Numbered from the stretch's first letter, positions 17,080 to 27,476 are shown. The stretch is 64,000 bases of DNA from an uncultured Carboxylicivirga sp. (GCA_947491945.1 CANLLN010000019.1:1-64000), one strand, 5' to 3'. Notes: generated by a model not told the origin, from the sequence alone. Numbers and translations are program-made.

Positions 17080-17865
17080 TTAAACGAAAAACTCAGGTTC
17101 TTTCCGTTCAGAACAATGGGTGTAGAGTCGCTCTCTAATTTCATCAATCCTGGCATTATCCAATATCCTGGCTTGTTCTGGACAGTAGCGGGTGCAGGCA
17201 CAGCAAACAGTGCATAGTTCGCCATTAGTATCAACAGTCTCGCCAATGGTAATTGCATCTGTCGGGCATGCATCAAGGCAAATGCCACATTGGGTGCATC
17301 GGCTGTGATCTGTATAAGGATGCACAGTGGCCGGCATCTGTTTATAAGGTTTATAAGGATAGTTGCCTTGAATGGCCGGCTCCTTCCATACTGCTGTTTC
17401 CTTTAGCTTTTTCTTAATAAGATTTGCAAAATCCTTACACTTCTTCAAGTCCGCTTCATCGGGACGATTGGGGGCGATGGGCATCTCATTGGTAGAGTAG
17501 GAGTGCTCGCCAATAAAGGCCGCTCCGGCGATTACCTTAAAACCTGCATTATGCACAATGTCATTTAACTCCAGCAGGGCATCCTCATAATCGCGGTTGC
17601 CATATACCACTACAATTACCACCGGCGACTGATGACCCTTCAGCAGTTTTAGATTTTCGAGAGCCGGCCGGGGCAGGCGTCCGGCATATACCGGTAAGCC
17701 AATTATGGTAAGCCTATCGCCTGGCAAATCCTGTAGCGCTTCCTGTTTACCACGGATGAGGTTCATTTCATGGATGTGGGGTAGGCCTATATTACCGGCT
17801 ATTTCGTTTACAATGGTTTTGGTGGTTTGGGTTGGTGAGTAGTAAATGCTTGTTATGCTTTTCAT
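17080..17865 (-). CDS. EFR1-type flavodoxin-ferredoxin fusion protein
   Basis: A 261-aa cytosolic electron-transfer protein. The N-terminal flavodoxin-like domain (1-160) starts 'SIYYSPTQTTKTIVNEIAG', with the S/T-rich FMN phosphate loop, and contains 'IGLPVYAGRLPRPALENL'. The C-terminal domain carries two 4Fe-4S motifs: C190-x2-C193-x2-C196-x3-C200 and C218-x2-C221-x2-C224-x3-C228, with an extra C222. This architecture is called EFR1 family; the electron donor and acceptor are unknown. It is the first gene of the operon with GH89, DUF3124 and the methyltransferase. A -7-like box on the minus strand lies at 17933-17940. Confidence 0.9.
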   Translation of the reverse strand: MKSITSIYYSPTQTTKTIVNEIAGNIGLPHIHEMNLIRGKQEALQDLPGDRLTIIGLPVYAGRLPRPALENLKLLKGHQSPVVIVVVYGNRDYEDALLELNDIVHNAGFKVIAGAAFIGEHSYSTNEMPIAPNRPDEADLKKCKDFANLIKKKLKETAVWKEPAIQGNYPYKPYKQMPATVHPYTDHSRCTQCGICLDACPTDAITIGETVDTNGELCTVCCACTRYCPEQARILDNARIDEIRERLYTHCSERKEPEFFV

Positions 17866-17932
17866 TTTGCTTGTTGTTATATTTTCACCTCATACGCCAT
17901 TATAGTTAATCAGGCGCTATTTGCCGAAATTA

Positions 17933-17940
17933 CAAACCTA
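17933..17940 (-). promoter_or_regulatory. Candidate -7 box of the EFR1-GH89 operon
   Basis: On the minus strand TAGGTTTG fits TAnnTTTG, 67 bp before the start codon. No clear -33 box is seen. Confidence 0.3.
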
Positions 17941-17993
17941 CCAAAATACCTTATACTCTTGATGCTTTATTTTTTTTGTGTTGTTGTATTTTT

Positions 17994-20132
17994 TCAGAAT
18001 TTAGGATCTAATTTCTCAAATTCATATTTTAAGTATTCTTTGTATAATTTTGAAATGGATTTTATTTCGCCAAGTATGGTTAGTATATCATTGGCCATTA
18101 AAATGGTGGAGCCATTAGGGGCAAAGGTTTTATTGTTTCTTTCAACTAAGGCAACTAAAACATCTTTGGGAAGTTGGATATCTTTTAGTTGACGTCCAAT
18201 CATTTGGCCCTGAGGAGTGCCCTCCAATAGTTTGATGCTCACAAAACGTTCGTTTTGCAATAGGTACTCCTTTATTTCCCGGTGACTATCCATATTGATA
18301 AGCGCCTTCACTACGTGTTCTCTGTCTAAAATATCAAGTATGCGCGACAACATACGTAATTGTTGTTTCGGATTATCTTCTGAATTAATCAGGAATACGC
18401 AGATTTGTACCGGCATTTTCAATTCGTAATTCTTAAAAGGCAGTGACCCTCCAATGATATGTTTAGATATTAATATTTGTATCGAAGGCTCAAGCACATC
18501 TTTGTGCTTCGCATGAAACACCAAAACATTAGGCAGGGCAATAAACGATTCGTCAGGAGTAGAATGGATAAACTTATGAATAACCTCATCCTGGCAAAGA
18601 TTGAATTTGGCACAAAAATTATGCGATACTTTATTCAATATTTCCTCAAAGGTAGTTGGGACTTTAAGGACAGATATTTTAGATTTTATTACAGTTTCAT
18701 CAAATGGATCGCCCTCGCGGAGACCCTTTTCTTTTAATATGGTCATTAACTCATTTTCCAGCTCGTCGTACTGGTTTTTGCCCAATAGCGCAAACCAATG
18801 ATAGACGGCTCCTTCGCGCTTAACTTTCCCCCGCGAATGAAAATGATACCATAACAGTCCCATCACCACAATACCACTTGTGAAAAGAACAGGCATCCAC
18901 CCTAAATAGATAATGAGAATAAATGAAATAATGATGCCAACAATTTGCATAAAGGGATAGAGGGGAGATAGGTATCCCGGGTCATATGACTCTATTTTAC
19001 TATTGCGAAAAACAATGACCGAGAAATTGATGAAAATAAAAATGAGTAGCTGGAAGGTGCTGGCCAATTTTACAATGCCTTCTTCTGACAACAGCAGAAT
19101 GAATAAGATAATTAAGGCCGTAGTAAGTAATATGGCTACTACCGGGCTTCCTTTCCTGCCAATTTTTGACAAAACTACAGGAAATAATTTGTCCCGTCCC
19201 ATTGCAAACGGATAGCGTGATGCTGATAAAAGACCTGCATTGCCTGTTGATGCAAAGGCGGCAAGGGCTGCAATGGACATTAACCATACTCCCCCATTAT
19301 CAGGCAACCATTTAAAAATCTGTTTAGCAGCTGTGGCTGCCGGTGCCATTTCGTTTGCCAGGGCGCTGGGCTCAATCACAGCCACCATAATAAAAACTCC
19401 CAAACCATAAATCAGCCCAGTCACCACTAAAGACAGGATCATGCCCAGGGGAATATTTCTTTCAGGTTTTTTAATCTCCTCAGCAACACTTGCAATTTGT
19501 GTTAATCCCAAATATGAAACAAAAACAAAGCCTACTGTGGTAGCCAGGCCCCCAATGCCATTGGAAAAGAAAGGAGTAAACTGGGAAGTAATGGATTCGT
19601 TTTTTATGGATTCTGTTGTGAATATGGATAAAAGGCCGTCTACAATAAATGTGATTAAAATGACTATCAGAAATACGACAAAGACTTTTTGAAAGGCCGA
19701 TGTTTTTTTTGCTCCCACAAGGTTTAAGGCCATGAAGAAAATTGTTGCAATGATGGCAACTATTTTGGTGGGAACATCCCAAATGATAGCCGCATAAGCA
19801 CCAATTCCTATGATGGCAAATGCTGTTTTTAGCATAAGCGCAAAGTAAGTACCCAGTCCACCTATGGTACCCATCACTGGCCCCAGGCTTCTGTCCAGAA
19901 AAAAATAGGCTCCTCCCGATCGAGGTAAGGCAGTTGATATCTCAGCAATGCTAAACATTGCTGGTAATATTAATACGCCCGCAAGTAAATATGCCAAAAA
20001 TACAGATGGTCCGGTGTAATGCGAGGCAATTCCGGGCAGCAAAAAGAATCCTGAGCTAAACATTGCCCCGGTACTTATGGCAAAAACATCGAATAATCCC
20101 AGGTCTTTTTGTAATTTACTTTTATTAGCCAT
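17994..20132 (-). CDS. APC-family amino acid permease with EIIA-like and RCK_C domains
   Basis: A 712-aa inner-membrane transporter. The N-terminal APC permease has about 12 TM segments (residues 10-430; 'ISTGAMFSSGFFLLPGI' is the unwound TM1 substrate site). A cytosolic tail follows. Residues about 485-640 resemble a PTS EIIA type-2 domain ('VQICVFLINSEDNPKQQLRM', 'LSRILDILD'), but the usual phospho-His block ALPH reads ALPN. The last 70 residues ('RQLKDIQLPKDVLVALVERN', 'ILMANDILTILG') form a TrkA-C/RCK_C domain that binds ligands or nucleotides. Transport is therefore probably gated by a cytosolic signal. The transported compound is unknown. It is monocistronic. Confidence 0.88.
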   Translation of the reverse strand: MANKSKLQKDLGLFDVFAISTGAMFSSGFFLLPGIASHYTGPSVFLAYLLAGVLILPAMFSIAEISTALPRSGGAYFFLDRSLGPVMGTIGGLGTYFALMLKTAFAIIGIGAYAAIIWDVPTKIVAIIATIFFMALNLVGAKKTSAFQKVFVVFLIVILITFIVDGLLSIFTTESIKNESITSQFTPFFSNGIGGLATTVGFVFVSYLGLTQIASVAEEIKKPERNIPLGMILSLVVTGLIYGLGVFIMVAVIEPSALANEMAPAATAAKQIFKWLPDNGGVWLMSIAALAAFASTGNAGLLSASRYPFAMGRDKLFPVVLSKIGRKGSPVVAILLTTALIILFILLLSEEGIVKLASTFQLLIFIFINFSVIVFRNSKIESYDPGYLSPLYPFMQIVGIIISFILIIYLGWMPVLFTSGIVVMGLLWYHFHSRGKVKREGAVYHWFALLGKNQYDELENELMTILKEKGLREGDPFDETVIKSKISVLKVPTTFEEILNKVSHNFCAKFNLCQDEVIHKFIHSTPDESFIALPNVLVFHAKHKDVLEPSIQILISKHIIGGSLPFKNYELKMPVQICVFLINSEDNPKQQLRMLSRILDILDREHVVKALINMDSHREIKEYLLQNERFVSIKLLEGTPQGQMIGRQLKDIQLPKDVLVALVERNNKTFAPNGSTILMANDILTILGEIKSISKLYKEYLKYEFEKLDPKF

Positions 20133-20296
20133 ACATCTGAGTCTTTATTTCAACAATATGATGCATAGCAAGATAAGAATAAATCCTTATTAGTTCTGAA
20201 ATTATTTGGCTGGTTTCATCAGATCTTAATGTGATTTTTTTATCACTTGAGCTTAACAAATTTATAATAACGTGTTGTGTTTTTCTCGGGAAAATA

Positions 20297-20328
20297 AAAA
20301 GGCCGCCCGGCAAAGCGGACAGCCTTTT
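20297..20328 (-). terminator. Terminator of tpx
   Basis: AAAAGGC (20297-20303) pairs with GCCTTTT (20322-20328), with an inner CCGC/GCGG helix. It lies 40 bp past the tpx stop on the minus strand. Confidence 0.7.
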
Positions 20329-20367
20329 AACTTATTTTTCGAGAATAAGACTAAACAACTAATTATA

Positions 20368-20865
20368 TTATAATGCTTTTAGCGCCGCATCGTAATTGGG
20401 CTCATTCACAATGTCATCCACCTGTTCGCTGTGCGTTACTTTTCCCTTTTCGTCGAGTACTACTACGGCCCGCGATAGCAGTCCGGCCAATGGCCCATCA
20501 AGCATCTTTACACCATAGTTCTGACTGAACACCTCGTCTTTGTACTCCGATAATGATATCACATCATTGAGGCCTTCGGCACCACAAAAGCGGGCATGGG
20601 CAAAGGGTAGGTCGCGCGATATACATAGCACCACGGTGTTATCCTGCTTAGCGGCTTCGGCATTGAAGCGGCGCACTGAAGCAGCGCAAACACCGGTGTC
20701 CACACTCGGGAAAATATTTAAAACAACTTTCTTACCCTTGAAATCGGCCAGAGAAACTTCGCTCAGATCCGTTTTTACCAGGGAAAAATCAGGTGCTTCT
20801 GCACCCACGCGGGGAAGGTCGCCTGCTGTATTTACCGGCGTGCCTTTAAATGTTATCTGTGTCAT
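20368..20865 (-). CDS. tpx: Thiol peroxidase, 2-Cys peroxiredoxin
   Basis: A 165-aa Tpx, which reduces H2O2 and organic peroxides with thioredoxin as donor. Peroxidatic C60 ([17 protein letters not shown]) and resolving C94 (ARFCGAEGL) are at the positions normal for the family. '[11 protein letters not shown]' and 'VVLNIFPS' mark the thioredoxin fold. An additional C81 is present. Cytosolic or periplasmic by family, but no signal peptide is visible. It is monocistronic with its own terminator. Confidence 0.96.
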   Translation of the reverse strand: MTQITFKGTPVNTAGDLPRVGAEAPDFSLVKTDLSEVSLADFKGKKVVLNIFPSVDTGVCAASVRRFNAEAAKQDNTVVLCISRDLPFAHARFCGAEGLNDVISLSEYKDEVFSQNYGVKMLDGPLAGLLSRAVVVLDEKGKVTHSEQVDDIVNEPNYDAALKAL

Positions 20866-20981
20866 TTTGTTGCAATATTTTATTATATCCTTTAAACAAT
20901 GGCTGTGTGCTTTTGTTTCAAGCCTTTAGTACGATAGTGGCCGGAAGGAGAAATCTTTCCGGCCATTGATTTGATAATGTA

Positions 20982-23900
20982 TTACTTATCTCTCTGTGAT
21001 TTTTCTGTTTGCTGCTCATTGGACAGTGCCTTTTGTACTTTACGTTCGTTATAAAAGGCAAAGAAGGATACTACGGCCACCACCACTATGGAATAATACA
21101 CAAAGGATGGAATGGGCAAGGGATCGCCTTTGGCATAGGAGTGCATGCCCGCCAGATAGTAGTTAACACCCACGTAGGTCATTATTACCGAGGCAAAGCC
21201 TATTACCGACCAAAAGTTAAAGGTGGTACGACCCCGCATGCCCGGTATAAAGCGCATGTGAAGAATAAAGGCGTATACCAGTATAGTAACGGCCGTCCAT
21301 GTTTCCTTGGGATCCCATCCCCAGTAGCGTCCCCAGGATTCGTTAGCCCATACACCGCCCAGGAAGCAGCCGATGGTCAGCAGGTAAAGTCCCACGGTCA
21401 TGGTCATCTCACTGATGGCCGACAGCTCCTCAATGGTGAGTGAGAAAGTTTTGTTTGAGCGGGGCGATTTAATGCCAAATAACACCAGGTTAAGGAAGCC
21501 CAGGAGGGCACCTAGCGCCAGGAAGCCATAGCTGGCCACGATAATGGCCACGTGTATGGTTAGCCAATAGGATTTTAATACGGGTACCAGGTTGGTAATT
21601 TCAGGATTCATCCAGCTAAGGTGGGCCACCATCAGGATGATGCCGGTGAAGAAGGCTGTAACCGAAAGGGCGATTGGGCTTTGTCTGCTGAATAATAAGC
21701 CAGCCAGTGAGGTGCTCCACCCTATGTACAGCATCGATTCATAGCCGTTGCTCCAGGGCGCGTGCCCCGAAATGTACCAGCGGATGATCAAACCGGCCGT
21801 GTAAACCACGAAGGCCAGGACAATGAGTATGAGTCCGCCTTTGATTATCCATTTAAACTGCCATTGGGGTTTTACCAGTGTGATGAGTTGGAAGAACAAG
21901 AGGATAAGTCCCAATACTAGGAAGTAGGGCATCAGGCTCATAAACAGCGAGCTGTTGTTATAGAATATTTCAATTTTCTTTTTTGTTTCAGATGGAAGAA
22001 TGCTGTGTCCGTATTTAGCCTGGTAGTTGGCAATGGCCTTCACATAAGTGGCTTCTTCGGTCTGCTTTCCAGCCGCCAGTGCTTCCATATACATGCCAAA
22101 CAGGTTGCGCACGAGCAGACTATCTTCCTGACTTGCACTCTCGGCCTTAGCGCCGGGCGTTAGCCATGGAGCCTGTTCATCACCGGGTTGTGGGAATAAC
22201 TTAAGAAGGCTCCCCATTTGGGTCATATAAAATACGTTGATCTGTTCATCTACCTTCACGGCTTCCTGCTCCAGCTTATTGCGGTAGGCAGGTCTTTTAC
22301 GGTAGGAGTCTTCTACCAGCTGGCGTATTTTGTATTCCCCCTTGTCAGTAAAGAAATCTTTGAACGATGCCTTCTTACCACTGATTTGCAGCTGTGACTT
22401 TAATTCGTCGTGCTTAACGGTTATCATGGGTACTGTTTGCCAATAGGCGGCATCTATCATCATGCTTAGTATTACCCGATCGGCCGACCAACCTTTAAAG
22501 GTATGATGTTTGGCCAGCTTGCGTACCACCTCGCTGTTAAGTGTGTTAAGGGGCTTGATGCGGCCTCCGTTGTCCTGCACCCACAGCTGTCCAAAGGCAT
22601 TGGCCGAGGCCTGACTAATGGAGTGGGGCGGGTTTAGTTCGTTGGCGAAGGAGCTAGTGCCGGCCAGCAGCGCCAGAAGGACCATTAATTTCTGTTTCTG
22701 TTTATACAGCTCGCGGGTACGACCAATCAGTTGGCGGAAACGTGTATTGGGCGCTATTAGGGCGGCCAACATACCCAGTGCCATCAGAAAGTAACCGGCA
22801 TAGGTGAGTAAGGTACCCCACCAGTCGCGGTTAACCGACAGTACAGTGCCTTTTTCATCGCGGTCGTAGGACGATTGGAAGAAACGGTAGCCATGGTAGT
22901 TCAGTATGTTGTTCATAAATATGCGTCGATCTTCTTTCAGGCCCGTGCGCTCATCAATCAGGGTTACTTCGCTGGCAAAAGAGCTGGGGCTCTCACTGCC
23001 GGGATAACGTTCCAGTTCAAATTTATTAAGGTGAAGGTCAAAGGGGATATGGATCTTTTTGGCACCGTAGCGAACAGTAAAAGTTACCCCATCGATCTCA
23101 GCCGTATAAGATTCACCCAGCACGTCTTTTTGTCCGAATACAAAGAAGTCTTTGCGTTGATCGCCCAGTTCGGCCACGAACTTAATGGCATCGGGCAGGC
23201 CACGTCCCTGATCGCCTTCCACTGAAACGGGTTCGATGGTGGCACTGGGCAGGTAACTGGTAAGTACCATACGTAAGTCGCCCACACGATATAATACCCC
23301 ACTGTATAACTGATGAATGGAGTCGGCAGCAAAGGTTTGTGTGTTGCCTGTTTGCATTTGCATCATGCTAACTTCTGCTGTCGATTGATAATGAGGAGCA
23401 CCATCTTTTACGTTTAGTACAAGGCTGTACCCATCTTGCTTTACAGGATTAAAAGCAATGTGGTGGGATCCTACCTGTACTTCATCGCCTTCAAACAAGG
23501 ATACTTCCTGTCGTCCGGTGTTACCCGACAGCACCAGGTTAATGGCAGGTTTTCCTCCGGGGCGCTCCACCGAACGAGCAACTGCCTGAGGTATAAAGAG
23601 CTCGCTATGTAGCCTCAGTCGCCCCTGTGGTGTGGCAAAACTGGCGGCATATTCATGAGGACTCACAACGGAGTAAAGCACATGCGCTTCGTCTTCATCC
23701 TCGTAATTATCAGCTGTTACCCGCACATTAATATATTGGTCGCTGGATAGGATGGTGCTTGATGATTCGCCTTCGCGGATGTGCATCATGCCCTCGTAAC
23801 CCACATAGCGGGTGACCGCTGCCCCCACAATAATCAGCAGAAACGACAAGTGAAAGGCTAGCGCGGGCAGTTTTTTTACATTAAAGCTCTTGAATTTAAT

Positions 23901-24095
23901 TAAGTTGCCAAGCATATTAATGGCCAGCAACGCAAAGACCACTTCTAACCACCAGGCGTTATACACCAATGCTTTAGAGGCATTGGTGCCAAAGTCATTT
24001 TCGATAAATGTGGCAACACCCAGTACGGCGGCCAGAAATAGTAACAGGCTGCCCATGAGCCAATAGGCAGTTAGGAATTCGAATAATTTCTTCAT
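20982..24095 (-). CDS. ccsBA: Fused ResB-CcsA cytochrome c biogenesis protein (System II)
   Basis: A 1037-aa membrane protein carrying both System II parts. The N-terminal ResB/CcsB half has TM segments near 12-30, 47-63, 80-98 and 430-450, with a large periplasmic domain between (100-425). The C-terminal CcsA half has about eight TM segments and the haem-handling WWD motif WGRYWGWDPKETW at 921-933. A second periplasmic loop (about 490-720) separates the halves. It exports haem and ligates it to CxxCH of apocytochromes c. The length suits Bacteroidota fusions. It implies that this organism makes c-type cytochromes. Confidence 0.93.
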   Translation of the reverse strand: MKKLFEFLTAYWLMGSLLLFLAAVLGVATFIENDFGTNASKALVYNAWWLEVVFALLAINMLGNLIKFKSFNVKKLPALAFHLSFLLIIVGAAVTRYVGYEGMMHIREGESSSTILSSDQYINVRVTADNYEDEDEAHVLYSVVSPHEYAASFATPQGRLRLHSELFIPQAVARSVERPGGKPAINLVLSGNTGRQEVSLFEGDEVQVGSHHIAFNPVKQDGYSLVLNVKDGAPHYQSTAEVSMMQMQTGNTQTFAADSIHQLYSGVLYRVGDLRMVLTSYLPSATIEPVSVEGDQGRGLPDAIKFVAELGDQRKDFFVFGQKDVLGESYTAEIDGVTFTVRYGAKKIHIPFDLHLNKFELERYPGSESPSSFASEVTLIDERTGLKEDRRIFMNNILNYHGYRFFQSSYDRDEKGTVLSVNRDWWGTLLTYAGYFLMALGMLAALIAPNTRFRQLIGRTRELYKQKQKLMVLLALLAGTSSFANELNPPHSISQASANAFGQLWVQDNGGRIKPLNTLNSEVVRKLAKHHTFKGWSADRVILSMMIDAAYWQTVPMITVKHDELKSQLQISGKKASFKDFFTDKGEYKIRQLVEDSYRKRPAYRNKLEQEAVKVDEQINVFYMTQMGSLLKLFPQPGDEQAPWLTPGAKAESASQEDSLLVRNLFGMYMEALAAGKQTEEATYVKAIANYQAKYGHSILPSETKKKIEIFYNNSSLFMSLMPYFLVLGLILLFFQLITLVKPQWQFKWIIKGGLILIVLAFVVYTAGLIIRWYISGHAPWSNGYESMLYIGWSTSLAGLLFSRQSPIALSVTAFFTGIILMVAHLSWMNPEITNLVPVLKSYWLTIHVAIIVASYGFLALGALLGFLNLVLFGIKSPRSNKTFSLTIEELSAISEMTMTVGLYLLTIGCFLGGVWANESWGRYWGWDPKETWTAVTILVYAFILHMRFIPGMRGRTTFNFWSVIGFASVIMTYVGVNYYLAGMHSYAKGDPLPIPSFVYYSIVVVAVVSFFAFYNERKVQKALSNEQQTEKSQRDK

Positions 24096-24351
24096 ATTTC
24101 ATCAATTGAATGTGCAAGATAAAAATTTCCTGGAGACCAATTTTATTTGGCCTTCTGCAATTGGGAGATTAAAATAGTAAATAAGACCAATAAATCTGAA
24201 ATTTACAGGATTAATTTTTATTTAACCTTATTTATGACATCATATCTTAATTGCTAACAAAAGTTATTGAGAAGCTATATTATTATCCTCATCAGTAAAC
24301 TATTTCCTGTTTTTGTCGTAATGGTGCCAATTACTAATCTATTAAAATCAA

Positions 24352-25908
24352 ATGATGCGAATAACGACAAAGATTATCGTTTTCTCGCTGGGTATGTTGT
24401 TGATATTGGCGGTTGCAATTACTCTTCCGACCAGTTATGTGAATTACAAAACCCGGCAAAAGGAGCTTAAGGAATTGGAAGTTATGCTGCGAAATAATTT
24501 CGACGCAGTTATAAAGCACGAAGTACAAACGGTAATAAGCCTTTTAGAAAGTGTTCATGAAGAAATAAAGCAGGGAAGGATGAGCGATGACGAAGGCTTA
24601 CAGCTCGCCGCGAAACTGGTACGCGAACTTCGTTATGGCAGCGATGGCTATTTTTGGATAGATACCAAGGAGGGAATTAATGTGGTGTTACTGGGCAATG
24701 AAGATGTAGAAGGTAAGAGCCGCTGGGATAATAAGGACTCCAATGGTAAGTATCTGATACGGGACATAATAAACGCAGCCACACAAGGCGATGGCTTTAG
24801 CGAATATTGGTTTCCTCGGGCCGGCGAAACAGTGCCTGCACCCAAGCGTAGTTACTCTGCCTACTTCGCGCCTTTTAATTGGGTGGTGGGTACCGGTAAT
24901 TATATTGATGATATTGACCGGGTGATTGAGGATAATAGAGCCGTTAGTTTGGCCAATCTGAAGAAGAGTATCCGTATGAGTGCTGCCATTACAATTTGTA
25001 TTCTGGTGATATTATCTGTTATCATCATTTATGTGGGTCGTAAGTTTGCCGCCATCATCATTGGTTTGTCTGAATCTACCGAGGAGATAGCACAGGGTAA
25101 TCTCCTGATTGATATACCCACAACTCAGAATGATGAGATTGGAACGCTTCAGCGATCTTTGCAGCATACCATACAGAAGCTGAAAGATATTATGCAGGAC
25201 ATCGTGGAGGGCTCGGAAAATGTAAGGGCGGCCAGCGAACAGATGGCGCAATCGGCCGAAAACATCTCCAACGGTGCCACCTCGCAAGCTGCCTCTACCG
25301 AAGAAATATCGTCTTCCATTGAAGAAATGGTTTCCAACATTCAATCCAATGCCAACAATGCTGCGCGTACCGAGCAGACAGCAGAAAAGGCTGAGAAAAG
25401 TATTAATGACTTGCAGACCACTGTGAAGGAAAACCTGAATGCCATGGAAAGTATATCGTCCAAAGTGGCCGTGATTAAGGATATTGCTGTTCAAACTAAC
25501 TTACTGGCCTTGAATGCCTCGGTAGAAGCAGCGCGCGCCGGTGAGGCCGGACGTGGTTTTTCTGTGGTGGCCGGCGAAGTGCGTAAGTTGTCGGAGGTGA
25601 CACAAGCCGCTGCCGGTGAGATCGATGAGCTGTCGGCCAATAGTTTGACCATTGCTCAGCAGTCGTGGGAGGCCATGGAAGCCTTGCTACCCGATATTGC
25701 CTCTATTATGCAGATGATACGCGAGATACTGGCCGCTGGAAAGGAACAGGAAGCAGGCGCCAATCATATTAACAGCGCCATACAGTCGCTGGTGAATATT
25801 ACCTCTGAGTATTCAGCCTCGTCGGAGGAGATGGCGTCCGGATCAGAAGAGCTGTCTCGCCAGTCGGAGATGTTGAATGAGAGCGTTGCCTATTTTAAAA
25901 TTAAATAG
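24352..25908 (+). CDS. Methyl-accepting chemotaxis protein, sCache_2 type
   Basis: A 518-aa chemoreceptor: TM1 about 8-28, a periplasmic single-Cache domain (30-190, with '[14 protein letters not shown]', '[20 protein letters not shown]' and '[15 protein letters not shown]'), TM2 about 205-225, HAMP (225-280) and the cytoplasmic coiled coil with hairpin tip '[24 protein letters not shown]' shortened here to its core [17 protein letters not shown] block. sCache_2 domains typically bind small organic acids. It has no C-terminal CheR-binding pentapeptide. No che gene is in the window. It is monocistronic. Confidence 0.93.
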   Translation: MMRITTKIIVFSLGMLLILAVAITLPTSYVNYKTRQKELKELEVMLRNNFDAVIKHEVQTVISLLESVHEEIKQGRMSDDEGLQLAAKLVRELRYGSDGYFWIDTKEGINVVLLGNEDVEGKSRWDNKDSNGKYLIRDIINAATQGDGFSEYWFPRAGETVPAPKRSYSAYFAPFNWVVGTGNYIDDIDRVIEDNRAVSLANLKKSIRMSAAITICILVILSVIIIYVGRKFAAIIIGLSESTEEIAQGNLLIDIPTTQNDEIGTLQRSLQHTIQKLKDIMQDIVEGSENVRAASEQMAQSAENISNGATSQAASTEEISSSIEEMVSNIQSNANNAARTEQTAEKAEKSINDLQTTVKENLNAMESISSKVAVIKDIAVQTNLLALNASVEAARAGEAGRGFSVVAGEVRKLSEVTQAAAGEIDELSANSLTIAQQSWEAMEALLPDIASIMQMIREILAAGKEQEAGANHINSAIQSLVNITSEYSASSEEMASGSEELSRQSEMLNESVAYFKIK

Positions 25909-26027
25909 GGGCGAATGACAATGAATAGCTGCGATGGACACTTAAGTAACTTGCACAGATAGTGGCTTTTTTGTTGCTTTGCATCGTTTTTTTCTGAATT
26001 ATAACATTTGAGTCAAGAAACTATAAA

Positions 26028-27269
26028 ATGAGAAGAATTATAAGCTCGCTGGTGGCTATGGTATTAGCCACAATGGTATTTGCACAAGAAGAGAAAACTT
26101 TTAAAGTTGAAGTGCATGGTTTTGTTGGTGTTAATGCTTTTATGGATACGCGCCAGAGTGCCACAGCACGCAATGGTAATATTTATTTATTTCCTAAGCC
26201 GGCCAATTTCGATAATGAACATAACGACTTGTCAGACCATGCGTCGCTCGATATCGATGCTGCCTTTAGCCGTTTTAATGTGGGTGTTACAGGACCTGAT
26301 GTACTGGGAGCTAAAAGCTTTGCCTTTATCGAGGCCGATTTCTTAGGCGATAAAAATACATCTCATCAGGACCTTAACTTTCGGCTGCGCCATGCTTTTG
26401 TACGTTTGAACTGGGAAAAGACAAGCTTATTACTGGGGCAGTCGTGGCATCCTTTGTTTGTTACCGAAAACGTGCCGAATACTGTGAATGTAGGCTGTGG
26501 CGTGCCATATCATCCGCTGAACCGTCAACCGATGATTCGTGTTGGGCATCAGCTGGGCAATCGCATCGAAGCCATTGCCTTTTTGATGTATCAGAATGAC
26601 TTTTTGGATAAGGGCATGCACGATGCATCAGAGAATTCGATGATTCCTGAATCGGCACTGCAATTAAAATACAAGAGCGAGCGTTTTTTTGCCGCGCTAA
26701 CAGGCGGCTATAAAGTGTTGAAGCCGGCGCTGAGCGATCCGTATACGGGTATTAAAACCGATGAGCTGGCGAAAGGGGGCTACGTGGCTGCCTCGCTGAA
26801 GAAGGACTTTGGAGTACTTACTTTTAAAACCGAGGGTTTGTTTACTGCGGGTATGACCAATGTGGTGATGTTGGGTGGTTTCGCTGAAAAGACTAATGAC
26901 AGCCCCGAACGTGCGTATAGTGCCATTAAGAATTTTAGTTTTTGGGCCGATGTGGAATCCAATGCCAAAAAGGTGAAGCCGGGCATTTTGTTGGGTTATA
27001 CCAAAAATTTAGGTACGTTTGACAAAGCAACACCGTTGGCCGGATTTAATATTGGTGGTAATATTGCCAATATGTATTCCATTGTGCCTCGCGTTAAGTT
27101 TATGGCATCGCCCAGGTTAATGTTCGGTCTGGAGTGGATGTATGTGGTGGCGGCTTATGGTGGTACTGATGCCAACGGAGATTTCATGTATGATGCCTAT
27201 GCCAAACCCATTAATACCGAGAATTTCAGTAATCACCGATTAACCGCTGGTATGCGTTATTCGTTTTAA
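26028..27269 (+). CDS. Outer-membrane beta-barrel porin-like protein
   Basis: A 413-aa exported protein. The signal peptide is MRRIISSLVAMVLATMVFA (cleavage before QEE). The body consists of alternating amphipathic strands ('FKVEVHGFVGVNAFMDTRQS', 'HAFVRLNWEKTSLLLGQSWH', 'LMFGLEWMYVVAAYG') and ends in a C-terminal strand finishing in Phe (HRLTAGMRYSF), the classic BAM signal. It resembles DcaP-like porins, but I cannot name a substrate. A small membrane protein gene follows 11 bp downstream. Confidence 0.8.
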   Translation: MRRIISSLVAMVLATMVFAQEEKTFKVEVHGFVGVNAFMDTRQSATARNGNIYLFPKPANFDNEHNDLSDHASLDIDAAFSRFNVGVTGPDVLGAKSFAFIEADFLGDKNTSHQDLNFRLRHAFVRLNWEKTSLLLGQSWHPLFVTENVPNTVNVGCGVPYHPLNRQPMIRVGHQLGNRIEAIAFLMYQNDFLDKGMHDASENSMIPESALQLKYKSERFFAALTGGYKVLKPALSDPYTGIKTDELAKGGYVAASLKKDFGVLTFKTEGLFTAGMTNVVMLGGFAEKTNDSPERAYSAIKNFSFWADVESNAKKVKPGILLGYTKNLGTFDKATPLAGFNIGGNIANMYSIVPRVKFMASPRLMFGLEWMYVVAAYGGTDANGDFMYDAYAKPINTENFSNHRLTAGMRYSF

Positions 27270-27280
27270 GGGAAGTAAGT

Positions 27281-27445
27281 ATGAAGCAGACATTAGCAGT
27301 CGTATCCGTTTTGATGATTATAACCGGTTTTGGCATGATTCATAGTACCAAAGGGCTGATGGAAATAATCAGCATGCTTTTAATTGGTATAGGTTGTGCA
27401 TATCTGCTATTTTTGTTGCTCACACAAAATAACAAAAGCAAATAG
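27281..27445 (+). CDS. Small two-TM membrane protein
   Basis: A 54-aa ORF with ATG at 27281 and TAG at 27443-27445, preceded by a purine-rich GGAAG. It begins MKQTLAVVSVLMIITGFGMI and ends in TQNNKSK. Two hydrophobic helices (about 5-20 and 28-47) are joined by a short polar turn (HSTKGLME), with a basic C-terminus. It starts 11 bp after the porin stop, so it is probably co-transcribed. No family is recognised. Confidence 0.55.
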   Translation: MKQTLAVVSVLMIITGFGMIHSTKGLMEIISMLLIGIGCAYLLFLLLTQNNKSK

Positions 27446-27476
27446 TCCAAAGGCTATGCGCATATAGGTAAAGCTT

